Source: JAGTVG01 sp963699805
GTDB lineage: Bacteria > Bacteroidota > Bacteroidia > Cytophagales > Cyclobacteriaceae
Direction: 5' to 3'
Length of the DNA: 64,000 nt
Assembly: GCA_963699805.1 (NCBI GenBank)
Contig: CAVOVH010000005.1
Location: 868,001-932,000, forward strand
Shown: piece after piece, positions 17,277 to 25,467 of the stretch
How positions within the stretch are numbered: position 1 is the first letter of the stretch
How the letters are laid out: each line of letters begins with the position of its first letter
Notes under the pieces: model-generated
The model's database searches: none
Told to the model about the DNA's origin: nothing
What the model saw: only the letters and a program-made list of their open reading frames with translations
Made by a program: the position numbers and the translations under genes

Positions 17277-17306
17277 AAAAAACCCCGGCAAAAGAAACCA
17301 GGGTTT
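17277..17306 (-). terminator. intrinsic terminator (minus strand)
   Basis: AAAACCCCGG pairs with CCAGGGTTT around a short loop, with a T-run on the minus-strand 3' side. It lies downstream of the GIY-YIG remnant. The sequence is nearly the same as the terminator at 14957-14986. Confidence 0.6.
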
Positions 17307-17470
17307 ACCAGTTATGTTATCAAATCGAATCCCACTTTAAAACCAAGACAAAACGATGTTGCCCTATGTGTGGAGGCCAGTAAATAGTACTAAGAATAAT
17401 ACAATTGGCGTGATTAAAGTTGATAATTTCTTAAAAAAATATAATGTTGATTAGAGGTTTCTACAGACTT

Positions 17471-17692
17471 CTATTCAATCATAGTTTTAATTATGAACAC
17501 TAATTCAAGTGGTGGATTTGCTTTAAGAAATTCTATCCTATTATTGAACTTACCAAAATGACCATAATTCATTCTGCTTTCTAAATTTATTGTATGCCCA
17601 ACATAAAACTTATTATTCCGGCAGAATAGTGTATATATTACCTCGTCCTGATGGAGACGGCATTTAGCAAGAATATGTCTTAGATTATTCAT
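17471..17692 (-). CDS. truncated GIY-YIG nuclease-like protein
   Basis: The 73 residues contain the GIY-YIG start VIYTLFCRNNKFYVGHT, with YT in place of GIY and YVG for YIG. An Arg follows in LESRMNYGHFG, then FLKANPPLELVFIIK. Full-length single-domain family members run 80-100 residues and carry a Glu in a following helix that binds the metal. Here translation stops at MIE, before that helix, so the protein is probably inactive. In Bacteroidota such small GIY-YIG proteins are common and scattered, often close to tRNA genes. This one is divergent from the small DNA-binding gene at 17848. Confidence 0.65.
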   Translation of the reverse strand: MNNLRHILAKCRLHQDEVIYTLFCRNNKFYVGHTINLESRMNYGHFGKFNNRIEFLKANPPLELVFIIKTMIE

Positions 17693-17761
17693 TTAGTAGA
17701 AATACATTTGCAATTCCTGTTACAATTCAGTACTTTCTAAATCAACTATTAAATCAGAGAG

Positions 17762-17819
17762 CACCTGACATAAACAGGTGATATAATCTATATTTGTAAT
17801 AAATATAGGTAATATCACC
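17762..17819. promoter_or_regulatory. nested palindromes over a promoter (putative operator)
   Basis: CACCTG (17762) and CAGGTG (17775) form one palindrome. GGTGATAT (17777-17784) and ATATCACC (17812-17819) form a second, and inside it CTATATTT (17788-17795) and AAATATAG (17801-17808) form a third. All are perfect. The -7 promoter box TATATTTG (17789-17796) lies inside the nest, 51 bases before the start codon at 17848. Binding of a dimeric repressor would cover the promoter, so autoregulation by the downstream protein is plausible. Confidence 0.7.
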
Positions 17820-17847
17820 CGTTTTTCATAACACCTTTAAAAAAACT

Positions 17848-18111
17848 ATGACAACTAAAGCAAAAAATAAGTTACCGAAAGAAGAAAATGAGAAGCTTTG
17901 GAAATTTGAACGTCAAACATACATAGAAACTGTTGAGCGTCTCGGTGTCCAGCATGAGCAAATAGCAAAGATTCTAAATATTACGATGTCAACGTATAAG
18001 TCAGCATTACAACCTAGTAGACCGTTTCCCAAGTGGGCAAGAGCTTTTATTATCGGTGCCCACTATCAAGTATTGGCATTTAAAAAAGCATTCGATTCGG
18101 GTGAGTTTTAA
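17848..18111 (+). CDS. small putative DNA-binding protein
   Basis: The 87-residue product is basic. It contains a helix-turn-helix-like stretch in ERLGVQHEQIAKILNITMST, followed by YKSALQPSRPFPKWARAFI. The layout resembles short phage-type or Xre-related regulators, though I cannot match a named family. The gene follows a nested set of perfect palindromes that covers its own -7 box. No partner gene follows it directly. A function as autorepressor of a former mobile element is inferred from context only. Confidence 0.6.
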   Translation: MTTKAKNKLPKEENEKLWKFERQTYIETVERLGVQHEQIAKILNITMSTYKSALQPSRPFPKWARAFIIGAHYQVLAFKKAFDSGEF

Positions 18112-18253
18112 TAAGTTTTTTATTTAAAAAAGATTTACAACCGATATATTGAGCTACCGAAAGAGTGCAATTATTACATGTTTTTCAAGCCTGAGATCGC
18201 ATGAATATTTTGAAAGGTTATATTATCCTATTGTCCGCTCTAAAAGAATACCT

Positions 18254-18415
18254 CAGACGCTATCTCTCTTAGCTTGTTAAGTTTTTAAAGACAGTAGATG
18301 CCCGGGGCGGTGCCAACCAAGTAGATCCCGATCGAGGACGAATCCTGGCTTTTGTTGAGTGTATTGAGTGTAACTATTACCCACCGGGTACGAATGCATC
18401 AGACGCTTTCTCTTG
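18254..18415. repeat. ~160-bp direct repeat, copy 1 (left of fucosidase)
   Basis: This stretch is almost identical to 19955-20115, with differences mainly in the last third. Each copy also begins and ends with a short version of the same motif, CAGACGCTTTCTCT. The copies lie just outside both ends of the fucosidase gene. No reading frame or known RNA is recognised in it. Confidence 0.85.
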
Positions 18416-18423
18416 TAAGTTGT

Positions 18424-19791
18424 TCAATTTTCCAATATCAACTCGATCACTGGAATCTCAAAAGGCGGTTTATTTACCGGTAATCTCAGATTGAGATCGT
18501 TTTCAGATATTTCCGGTTGGTTCCAGTGCTCACGGGGAGCAGTAATCCTGACCTCTGAGGCGTCATGAAGAAATTGAGCATATTTGATTTTTCCTTTATA
18601 CCCGTTTAATGTGAGGTTCTGCAACGGATAATCCAGTAAATGAATATATAGTCGATTGGATTGTGGATTGTAGGTGAGGAGGCTGTTTGCCGGAACTACA
18701 AATGATTCGGGCGCTTGAGTGCATCCATAAATTGATCTTGAATTGAACTTCATCCATTCTCCCATGGAATTTAAGGCATTTACTGCCCTGTAATCTATGG
18801 TACCTCTACCCGTTGGGCCGACATTTAAAAGCAGATTACCCCCCTTACTTACGGATTCGATCAACAAGACGAGTAATTGTTTGGTATCTTTCCACGTATA
18901 TTCATCGCGATAATATCCCCAGGAACCGGAAAAAGTTTGACAGGTTTCCCATGGAATTTTCTTACCCTCATAAGTGGGCCATTCAGTCACTTTAAACTGT
19001 TCCGGTGTAGTAAAATCCCATCCTCCCCAGTAGTCTTTCAGATCAGCACGATCATTGACAATGATTCCCGGTTGGAGCTCGCGCACCATTTTTAACAATT
19101 CAACCGCACCCCAGTCATTTCTGTCTTTACCGAATTTACCGGGGAAAGAATAATCCAGCCAGAGTATATCTATTTTTCCGTAATTCGTTAGAATCTCGCG
19201 TACCTGGTTTTTAAGATATTCCCGGTATACACTCATATCACGGTCTTTGTTGAGTTCATCATATTCTTCCTGCGTATTGGCACTCATTGGATGAACCCGG
19301 TCAATGGTGTACTCCGGATGATGCCAGTCGATCAGTGAATAATAAAATCCAATTTTCAACCCTTCAGCCCGGAATGCATCCACCCACATTTTCAACACAT
19401 CTTTACCATAGGGTGTGTTGGTTGCCTTATAATCAGTATACTTAGAATCAAAAAGCGTAAATCCTTCATGATGCTTGGAAGTGATCACTGCATATTTCAT
19501 TCCTGCAGCTTTTGCCAACCTGGCCCATTCCGACGGATCGTATAGATCGGGATTGAAATTTTCGAAATAGGTATTATATTCCTCATCGGGAATCCGTTCG
19601 TGTTTCTTCACCCATTCATGACGACCGGCCAGGGCGTATGTTCCCCAGTGGATAAACATTCCAAAACGATCATTGCGCCACCATTCCAGTCGCTTATCTT
19701 TTTCTTCCTGGGTTTCATCCCAGATTTTCTTTTGAGCGATAGTTGATTGAGATACGAAGGCTATGATTATCAGCAAAACTAATTTATTCAT
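18424..19791 (-). CDS. alpha-L-fucosidase, GH29
   Basis: This 455-residue exported enzyme has a signal peptide (ending STIAQ) and a complete GH29 catalytic domain: FGMFIHWGTYAL, VITSKHHEGFTLFDS, KIGFYYSLIDWHHPEY, and the nucleophile Asp213 in DILWLDYSFPG. A short C-terminal beta domain follows. It removes terminal alpha-linked L-fucose from glycans in the periplasm or outside the cell. It stands alone, without SusCD genes, between two ~160-bp direct repeats, which suggests that it was acquired or moved as a unit. The acid/base residue is not fixed by motif in GH29, so I leave it unassigned. Confidence 0.93.
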   Translation of the reverse strand: MNKLVLLIIIAFVSQSTIAQKKIWDETQEEKDKRLEWWRNDRFGMFIHWGTYALAGRHEWVKKHERIPDEEYNTYFENFNPDLYDPSEWARLAKAAGMKYAVITSKHHEGFTLFDSKYTDYKATNTPYGKDVLKMWVDAFRAEGLKIGFYYSLIDWHHPEYTIDRVHPMSANTQEEYDELNKDRDMSVYREYLKNQVREILTNYGKIDILWLDYSFPGKFGKDRNDWGAVELLKMVRELQPGIIVNDRADLKDYWGGWDFTTPEQFKVTEWPTYEGKKIPWETCQTFSGSWGYYRDEYTWKDTKQLLVLLIESVSKGGNLLLNVGPTGRGTIDYRAVNALNSMGEWMKFNSRSIYGCTQAPESFVVPANSLLTYNPQSNRLYIHLLDYPLQNLTLNGYKGKIKYAQFLHDASEVRITAPREHWNQPEISENDLNLRLPVNKPPFEIPVIELILEN

Positions 19792-19954
19792 TTTTTCGGG
19801 GTTATTTAAAAATGATAACGATATATAAAAGTAAGAAAATGAAAAGTGAAGTCATTCCCATGACTTGAAAATTCCAACAGCTTTATACCCGATGCAGTAC
19901 TGAAGTTAGGTATTTAAATGGAAATATTCTATGGTGCTCTAAGAAAGAATGCAT

Positions 19955-20115
19955 CAGACGCTTTCTCTCTTAGCTTGTTAAGTTTTTAAAGACAGTAGAT
20001 GCCCGGGGCGGTGCCAACCAAGTAGATCCCGATCGAGGACGAATCCTGGCTTTTGTGGAGTGTATGGACTGTAATATTACCCACCGGATACGAATGCAGC
20101 AGGCGCTTTCTCTTG
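19955..20115. repeat. ~160-bp direct repeat, copy 2 (right of fucosidase)
   Basis: Second copy of the repeat at 18254-18415, in the same orientation. The central stretch from CTTAGCTTGTTAAG through GGACGAATCCTGGC is identical in both. The rest of 19792-20525 on either side of this copy holds no gene that I can support. Confidence 0.85.
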
Positions 20116-20525
20116 GACCTTGTCATAATTTAGAATCTCATTAGTAGTAATTTTTAAAATATTTAATTAAACCTAAGGACTTAATCTAGATCAGTCCACT
20201 TTAAATTGATGGGAAACAATTACAGGAAACATTGAATTGGTAACGCCGAAATGATTTGAACTCATTGAAATCCAAACCTTAGGATGAAATATCTTTTGAG
20301 TCAAAAAAACAACTTTGATTTAATATAAGTATCTCTTAATTTTATATGGATTGGATTCCAGAATATGCTGATGACAAACTTTGGTTTTTAACATGTAAAA
20401 GAACTGCAAAACCTTATTTCGTTTATTAAAAACAACCTGGCAAAGGTAAAACAGGGAATGACATTTGAAAAAAGTTATATATTAACCAATAATTGAAGAT
20501 CATCTCGCCTTAATGCATCAAAATA
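20116..20525. other. AT-rich intergenic stretch before the DUF362 gene
   Basis: About 410 bases without a supported gene. It presumably contains the promoter of the 924-codon gene that follows, but no clear TAnnTTTG box with proper spacing is seen. Confidence 0.4.
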
Positions 20526-23300
20526 ATGATTAATAAAAATAAGTTTGACGTTGGTAAGCTTATTGGAAAGCCTGGTAAAATAAGAGACTGGATGAGAGAA
20601 AAACAATTTTCACCGCGGCTCATTTTCATTCTTTTAGGGATTTTTTCAACAGCCTGGTTTCTGGTGCGGGTGATTCCCAAACCAAGCAGGGTCACTTATC
20701 CCTGCATGAGAGCTGCTTCCCCTTTTATGTCAGGATTAATCGTATATCTTCTTTCTGTCGCTGGGCTTACTTTTGCTTCCAGAAAGCTCAAACGAAAAGT
20801 GATTAACGTCAAATATATATCGACATTTTTACTGATGTTTGGAGTCCTGGTTATTTATGCTATAGATCCTTTAAGAAATGACAGTACTTCTGCCTTGGAT
20901 GTTACCTGGAAAGAGGGTCCGGATGATGGTCCTAACCAACCTATTGGAAAAGAAGTTGGAGTAAATCCTGGCAGGGTCATCTGGGCCTGGGATACGACAG
21001 CAACTAACAAAGACTGTAAAACCTATCATTTTTTACCTGAGAATTATAACCAGGATGTTATTTACAGGATGGTCAACGAATCAGTAAAAAGTCTTGCTGG
21101 CAAGTCCAATGTATCGAATTCATGGGATGCTATGTTTCGTGATTTTAATAAAAGAAAGAAAAATGTTGACAAGGGATATACCAGGGGGGAGAAAATATTT
21201 ATCAAGATAAATCAGACATCTGGTCGCGGAACATTAAAGGAGCAGGAAAGAGCCAAGGGAAACTATTCTGTTCCCCCCCGGGACGGATTAGGAATCTGTG
21301 AAACTACCCCGCCTATAGTTCTTTCAATTTTACGACAACTGATAATTGAATGTGGTATAGATCAGGCCAACATTGCAGTAGGTGATCCTCAGAATCCTAC
21401 CCTTGGTCATAATTATGAAGCGTGGTTTGCTGAATTTCCTGATGTAAAATATGTTGACAGAACATTTGGGACCTTCGGTAGAACCCGTATCTATCCAACC
21501 GAAAATGACCTTTTGTTTTATTCAGATAAATTCCAAACTGACAAACTTTATGATGTTATTGAAAATGCTGATTACATGATCAATGTGGCAAATTTCAAAC
21601 CTCATACCGGTACCGGCATAACTCTCAATGCAAAAAACCATTTTGGTTCTCAATCACGGGCAGGTGCCTTTCATCTTCATTATTCCCATATATGCCAGTT
21701 AGAAGGTAAGCCTCCAACCAATCCAGGGTATCACAAATATCGTGTTCTTGTTGACCTTATGGGTAGCAAATACCTCGGACGCAACACTTTACTCTTTGTC
21801 ATTGACGGCTTATATCCGGGCGGATCTAATGAAGTTGGACCTCCTGTCAAATATTACATGGCTCCCTTTAACGGCGACTGGGCCAGTTCGATCTTTATAT
21901 CACAAGATAATGTTGCAATTGAATCGGTATGTTATGATTTCCTCAGGAATGAGTGGAATGGAACATACAGCCATGATCCTTCTAATAATCATCTTGAAAA
22001 TTGGCCAAATATAAATGGCGTGGATGATTACCTCCACCAGGCTGCTGATTCGGTTAATTGGCCGGAAGGGATTAACTACGATCCTGACAACAGTGGAAAA
22101 GCCATATCAAGTCTAGGTGTTCATGAACATTGGAATAATGCTATAAATAAACAGTATTCCCGTAATCTTGTTAAATCTTATGGGATCGAATTGATTTCGA
22201 TTCCTGCAATGATTACAGGGAAAAATGCACCCAAAATGGTTCCACAAACGAATATCCCTCCACAAGAGATTGCAGCTGCAATTGACAAAAATATCAAGAC
22301 AATTGCAGGCATATCCACAGCAGTAAAGATCTCTTCTGTGCAGAAACGTCCTCTCGGCGAAAAATTAAGTGGAAAGAAATTTTATGGAGCAGTTTTGGAT
22401 GATAACAATGGGAAATATTATTTAACAGATGCTGGAATTGTCAGTGGCAGATCATTTGACGAAATAAGCGAAATCCCAAAAATTCTTTCCGGAGATCTGA
22501 AATATTTTGCATATGAATTATCAAATGACGGGCCGCAATTATGGATCGCAACAAATCAGGGTGCGATTGCAACTTCACTTCCTCAGGATACCAGATTCCG
22601 TTATGCAAATACTTACGATACTTCAAATTCTAACATTTTGAATAATAATGTATTGTCAGTTGCTGTTGGTAAAAAGCAAATGCGCTGGTTTGGAACAGGT
22701 AAAGGGATTTCAGCTTTATCTGATAATAAATGGCTTAAGCCTGTATATCAGGAACTATATCCTGAAATCCTGTTTGAAACTTATCCTATTACTGCAATGG
22801 CAACCACTATCAACGGTGATTCTCTTTATGCGGCAACAAAAGGAGCGGGTGTTGTAAGGGTTTTTAGAAATGAACTGGACGGTATATCCGGAGCTTCTTT
22901 AATTGCAAAATGGGGGCCGATAGAAATGCCTTCTGATTCAGTCTATAGTATTTGTATCGAAAAAGATGGAACACAGTGGATTGGTACAAATAGGGGAGTT
23001 GCCAGGCATATTGGAAGCAACAGCTTGGAAAACTGGACTGTTTTTAACACCAGTAATGGACTCGTTAATGATTTTGTTCAGACTATTGCTGCTGAGCCTT
23101 TTAGAAAAACTGTATGGTTTGGTACAAAAGGAGGTGTATCTGTTTATGATGGCACCAATTGGACCTCTTTCACAATAGACGATGGACTTATCAGTAATAA
23201 CATTTTATTTATCATGACTGATAATAATGGAAGTGTTTACTTATGCACTGATACAGGACTAATGATTTACAATTTAGGAAGGTTAACCTGCTACCAATAA
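20526..23300 (+). CDS. membrane-anchored DUF362 protein with C-terminal beta-propeller
   Basis: The 924 residues divide into three parts. At the N terminus are about three membrane helices (residues 35-120; LIFILLGIFSTAWFLVRVI is the first). A long DUF362-type region of about 150-560 follows (IKINQTSGRG, NIAVGDPQNPTLGH, NVANFKPHTGTGITLNAKNHFG, LFVIDGLYPGG). From about 615 onward come reg_prop-like blades (LWIATNQGAI, QWIGTNRGVARH, VWFGTKGGVSVYDG). DUF362 is an uncharacterised family, in some members linked to iron-sulfur domains, but no Cys cluster is visible here. The propeller probably faces the periplasm. It is a large, rare-looking combination within the island; the role is unknown. Confidence 0.75.
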   Translation: MINKNKFDVGKLIGKPGKIRDWMREKQFSPRLIFILLGIFSTAWFLVRVIPKPSRVTYPCMRAASPFMSGLIVYLLSVAGLTFASRKLKRKVINVKYISTFLLMFGVLVIYAIDPLRNDSTSALDVTWKEGPDDGPNQPIGKEVGVNPGRVIWAWDTTATNKDCKTYHFLPENYNQDVIYRMVNESVKSLAGKSNVSNSWDAMFRDFNKRKKNVDKGYTRGEKIFIKINQTSGRGTLKEQERAKGNYSVPPRDGLGICETTPPIVLSILRQLIIECGIDQANIAVGDPQNPTLGHNYEAWFAEFPDVKYVDRTFGTFGRTRIYPTENDLLFYSDKFQTDKLYDVIENADYMINVANFKPHTGTGITLNAKNHFGSQSRAGAFHLHYSHICQLEGKPPTNPGYHKYRVLVDLMGSKYLGRNTLLFVIDGLYPGGSNEVGPPVKYYMAPFNGDWASSIFISQDNVAIESVCYDFLRNEWNGTYSHDPSNNHLENWPNINGVDDYLHQAADSVNWPEGINYDPDNSGKAISSLGVHEHWNNAINKQYSRNLVKSYGIELISIPAMITGKNAPKMVPQTNIPPQEIAAAIDKNIKTIAGISTAVKISSVQKRPLGEKLSGKKFYGAVLDDNNGKYYLTDAGIVSGRSFDEISEIPKILSGDLKYFAYELSNDGPQLWIATNQGAIATSLPQDTRFRYANTYDTSNSNILNNNVLSVAVGKKQMRWFGTGKGISALSDNKWLKPVYQELYPEILFETYPITAMATTINGDSLYAATKGAGVVRVFRNELDGISGASLIAKWGPIEMPSDSVYSICIEKDGTQWIGTNRGVARHIGSNSLENWTVFNTSNGLVNDFVQTIAAEPFRKTVWFGTKGGVSVYDGTNWTSFTIDDGLISNNILFIMTDNNGSVYLCTDTGLMIYNLGRLTCYQ

Positions 23301-24632
23301 CTAATTACCCGAAAAAATTTGGCATGAAACTCAAACCTTCAAATGTTTTACCCTGAAATATTATATGTTTGATCAGGGGGTTTTAACTGGTTCAATCCCA
23401 TTTATACTGAACAAAATCTGCATGTCAGTTTAGAAAAAATTGACCTTATTAGTTGATACCAGTAATTCTACGTGATTTAATTGTTAGCGATTTGTTACTC
23501 GCCTTTTTTACAGACTGAAACTAGTAACCTTCTAACCAATTGAGATCAAACAACTTAGGCTTCCAAAAACCTGTTCTGAACCCGGACATCAATGTTTCAT
23601 TATGAAACATAATATCTTACTCTCATAACAAAAGGTTTGAGGGATTGAAGTAAAAATTGATAAAAAGGATTTTAGGATTTCCTTTATTTATAAAAATGTT
23701 TTTATTAAAAAAATGGTCAAACCGTCAATATTTATGGTGGGACCGTAATTATACTACGGTATCAGTCCAGGAATTTTACGGTAGAAATTTTTATCTCTTA
23801 GAGAGCAGTCAGATACAAAATGGACGACCCCTTAAACCCCTTAATCCAGCGGATTAGAATCCTCCAATTAAGTTTGTCTAATGGCTCCATCTGTTGCTTC
23901 GTATACTGCAATGTGATTGGTTGTAATAAAGGGATGGCCTGTGTCCTGAGTCAGTATCATGTTATAACTGTTATGATCTCTGTTGTTTCTATCCTTGCTC
24001 CCGTGATCTTTTGCTGTGGGGTCCCCCTTAGAAAAGAGAGCCCAGGGACTGTGACGCACTGTTAGTCTTTCGTTAGAATGCTATCACCTGTAATTAAGTA
24101 GGGGTACTTTCTATACCTATATATAATAGGCCCCCTACCCCCTATTGAGAGTACGGATGGTAGATAGCCCCTTCTGAATTTTGAGAGGGAACCAACTAAC
24201 TCAACGACCCCTGCTAAATGAAGAGGTATCCAGGAACACAACTACTCATATCCTCACAATCTGAGTCCCACTACCTGTAGTCAAAGCAACCAGTGTAAAA
24301 AATCACATTACTGGAATTACTTATTTATTTATTATAATAAATTACTAGTGATGTAAAATTTTACATCGTTTTAAGCTCACGAAGCCTTAAAAAATCAACA
24401 GCGGGTATTTTATTAATATAATTATACCCGCCACCTAGAAGAAATATTGCCAATAGAGCTGAAGGAGCAGTGTATATCTTTTGTAATTTGTATCTCCTGA
24501 AAATACCTTTAATGAATATGTGGGAGATAGCTGACAGTTCACCTCCCCTCTTTTCTAGCGGAACCACCTGATAAACAAATAGTTGTAACAAAACAAGATG
24601 CTGGATTAGCAGGAAGATAAATAGGTTTTAAA
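23301..24632. other. 1.3-kb stretch without a supported gene
   Basis: Only short, low-quality open frames occur here. The part 23820-24300 is less AT-rich than its surroundings and could be eroded coding sequence; a minus-strand frame at 23868-24059 is the best candidate, but I do not recognise it. CCCCCTACCCCC-type runs (24130-24144) stand out. The stretch ends near a GIY-YIG remnant. Confidence 0.45.
24350..24367. repeat. perfect 18-bp palindrome
   Basis: GATGTAAAATTTTACATC is its own reverse complement. It lies alone in the non-coding part of the island and resembles a dimeric regulator site or a small hairpin; no gene start is near. Confidence 0.6.
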
Positions 24633-24846
24633 ATGGTAAATATTTTCGTTTTCGTACTATATGGTAGAAATCCTTTCCTGGTATAATTTGTTTTCATACA
24701 GCAATTCTTGACTTATAAATTGATATTCAGATAGTTATGGACCAGAATCGTATGAAAAAGCATCAGGTTTCACACGAAATTGGTTTGCATTTGACTGATA
24801 ATGAGCAAGTTATTATCTATTACCCGTATGTAAAAATATTACATAA

Positions 24847-25152
24847 GATAAATTTGAAAATATCATTGTCAATAATAAATTTTCACAGATCAATCTCCAC
24901 ACACTCAATAAATATTATATTGGAGAGACAGAAGATATGGAGATACGGATAGGTTTGCATAATTCCGGATTTTTCAAAAGTGCTTTTACCAAACGGGCTA
25001 GTGATTGTGAGTTATATTTATCTATACCCTGTGAAACACGAGTTAAGGCAAGGAAAATGGAACGATTTATAAAGAGTCAAAAAAGTCGTTTATTTATTGA
25101 ATCGCTAAAAAAAGATTCTGCGAAGATACAAGCGATCATAAAAAATCTATAA
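24847..25152 (+). pseudogene. GIY-YIG nuclease remnant ending at the partial tRNA copy
   Basis: An open frame of 101 codons carries the second half of a GIY-YIG domain: LNKYYIGETEDMEIRIG with the catalytic-type Arg, HNSGFFKSAFTKRAS, and the helix ETRVKARKMERFIKSQKSR with the metal-binding Glu. The first strand of the domain is missing; only one ATG (24937) is present, inside the domain. A short frame at 24633-24683 (MVNIFVFVLYGRN) in another phase looks like a detached N terminus. The stop codon (25150-25152) overlaps the first bases of the tRNA-derived repeat. Protein-level decay is clear. Confidence 0.65.
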
Positions 25153-25198
25153 GAGGTCGCTGTCCCGAGTAGTCGGGACGAATCCAGTACAACCCACA
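25151..25198 (+). repeat. partial tRNA-Val 3' end with altered T-arm (right island boundary)
   Basis: AAGAGGTCGC and the last 19 bases match the tRNA-Val gene at 11652-11686. Between GCTG and GAATCC, the four bases expected for the T-loop are replaced by 17 bases that form a hairpin of seven perfect pairs with a GTAG loop (GTCCCGA...TCGGGAC, 25162-25179). It is not a functional tRNA. It is best read as an attachment-site-like copy left by integration at the tRNA gene. Confidence 0.75.
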
Positions 25199-25357
25199 GA
25201 ATTAATGAGTGATTTTTAAATGAGTGAATGAGGCCAGTAGTGATTTTTACCTTCCTACTTTAAGCATTTAACTTGGATTTTTTAACGATCGATATTTTGT
25301 TTTAAGTCATTGGTGATCTTTTTTCCGCCGATTGATGTATGTTGCCGCTCCGGTCTT

Positions 25358-25455
25358 ATTCCTTTGAACCTCGAGTTTTCCCTCGATTTTTGAATCTCGA
25401 GCTTTCCCCTTTGAGCTTCGAGCCTCTGGCTTCTTTTACCTTTGAGCCCTCAGCT
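25358..25455. repeat. degenerate TTTGAGC/TCGAGC repeats
   Basis: Variants of CTTTGAACCTCGAG, TGAATCTCGAGCTTT, CTTTGAGCTTCGAGCC and CTTTGAGCCCTCAGC follow each other before the mgtE stop codon. A similar cluster lies at 38090-38190. No coding capacity is evident. The origin is unknown. Confidence 0.6.
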
Positions 25456-25467
25456 TTTACCAAACAA

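Larger units (their letters stand above)
11652..25198. mobile_element. putative decayed genomic island between tRNA-Val and a partial tRNA copy
   Basis: The 19 bases at 11668-11686 (T-loop to just past the tRNA-Val gene) recur exactly at 25180-25198. A further ten-base match lies before each copy (11652-11661 and 25151-25160). The interval is visibly AT-richer than both flanks. It holds a group II intron-like remnant, an IS3-family element, two GIY-YIG remnants, direct repeats, a palindromic element and long non-coding stretches. No integrase gene is seen, so if integration was by a tyrosine recombinase its gene has been lost. The alternative is piecemeal insertion by several small elements. 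Confidence 0.6.

Noticed and set aside
23868..24059. Minus-strand frame of 63 codons
   Set aside because: Its composition is not absurd, but it has no recognised motif, partner or promoter; it is treated as possible eroded sequence.
24633..24683. MVNIFVFVLYGRN frame as a separate gene
   Set aside because: It resembles the N terminus of a GIY-YIG protein and is only 17 codons long, in a different phase from the remnant; it is mentioned there, not as a gene.
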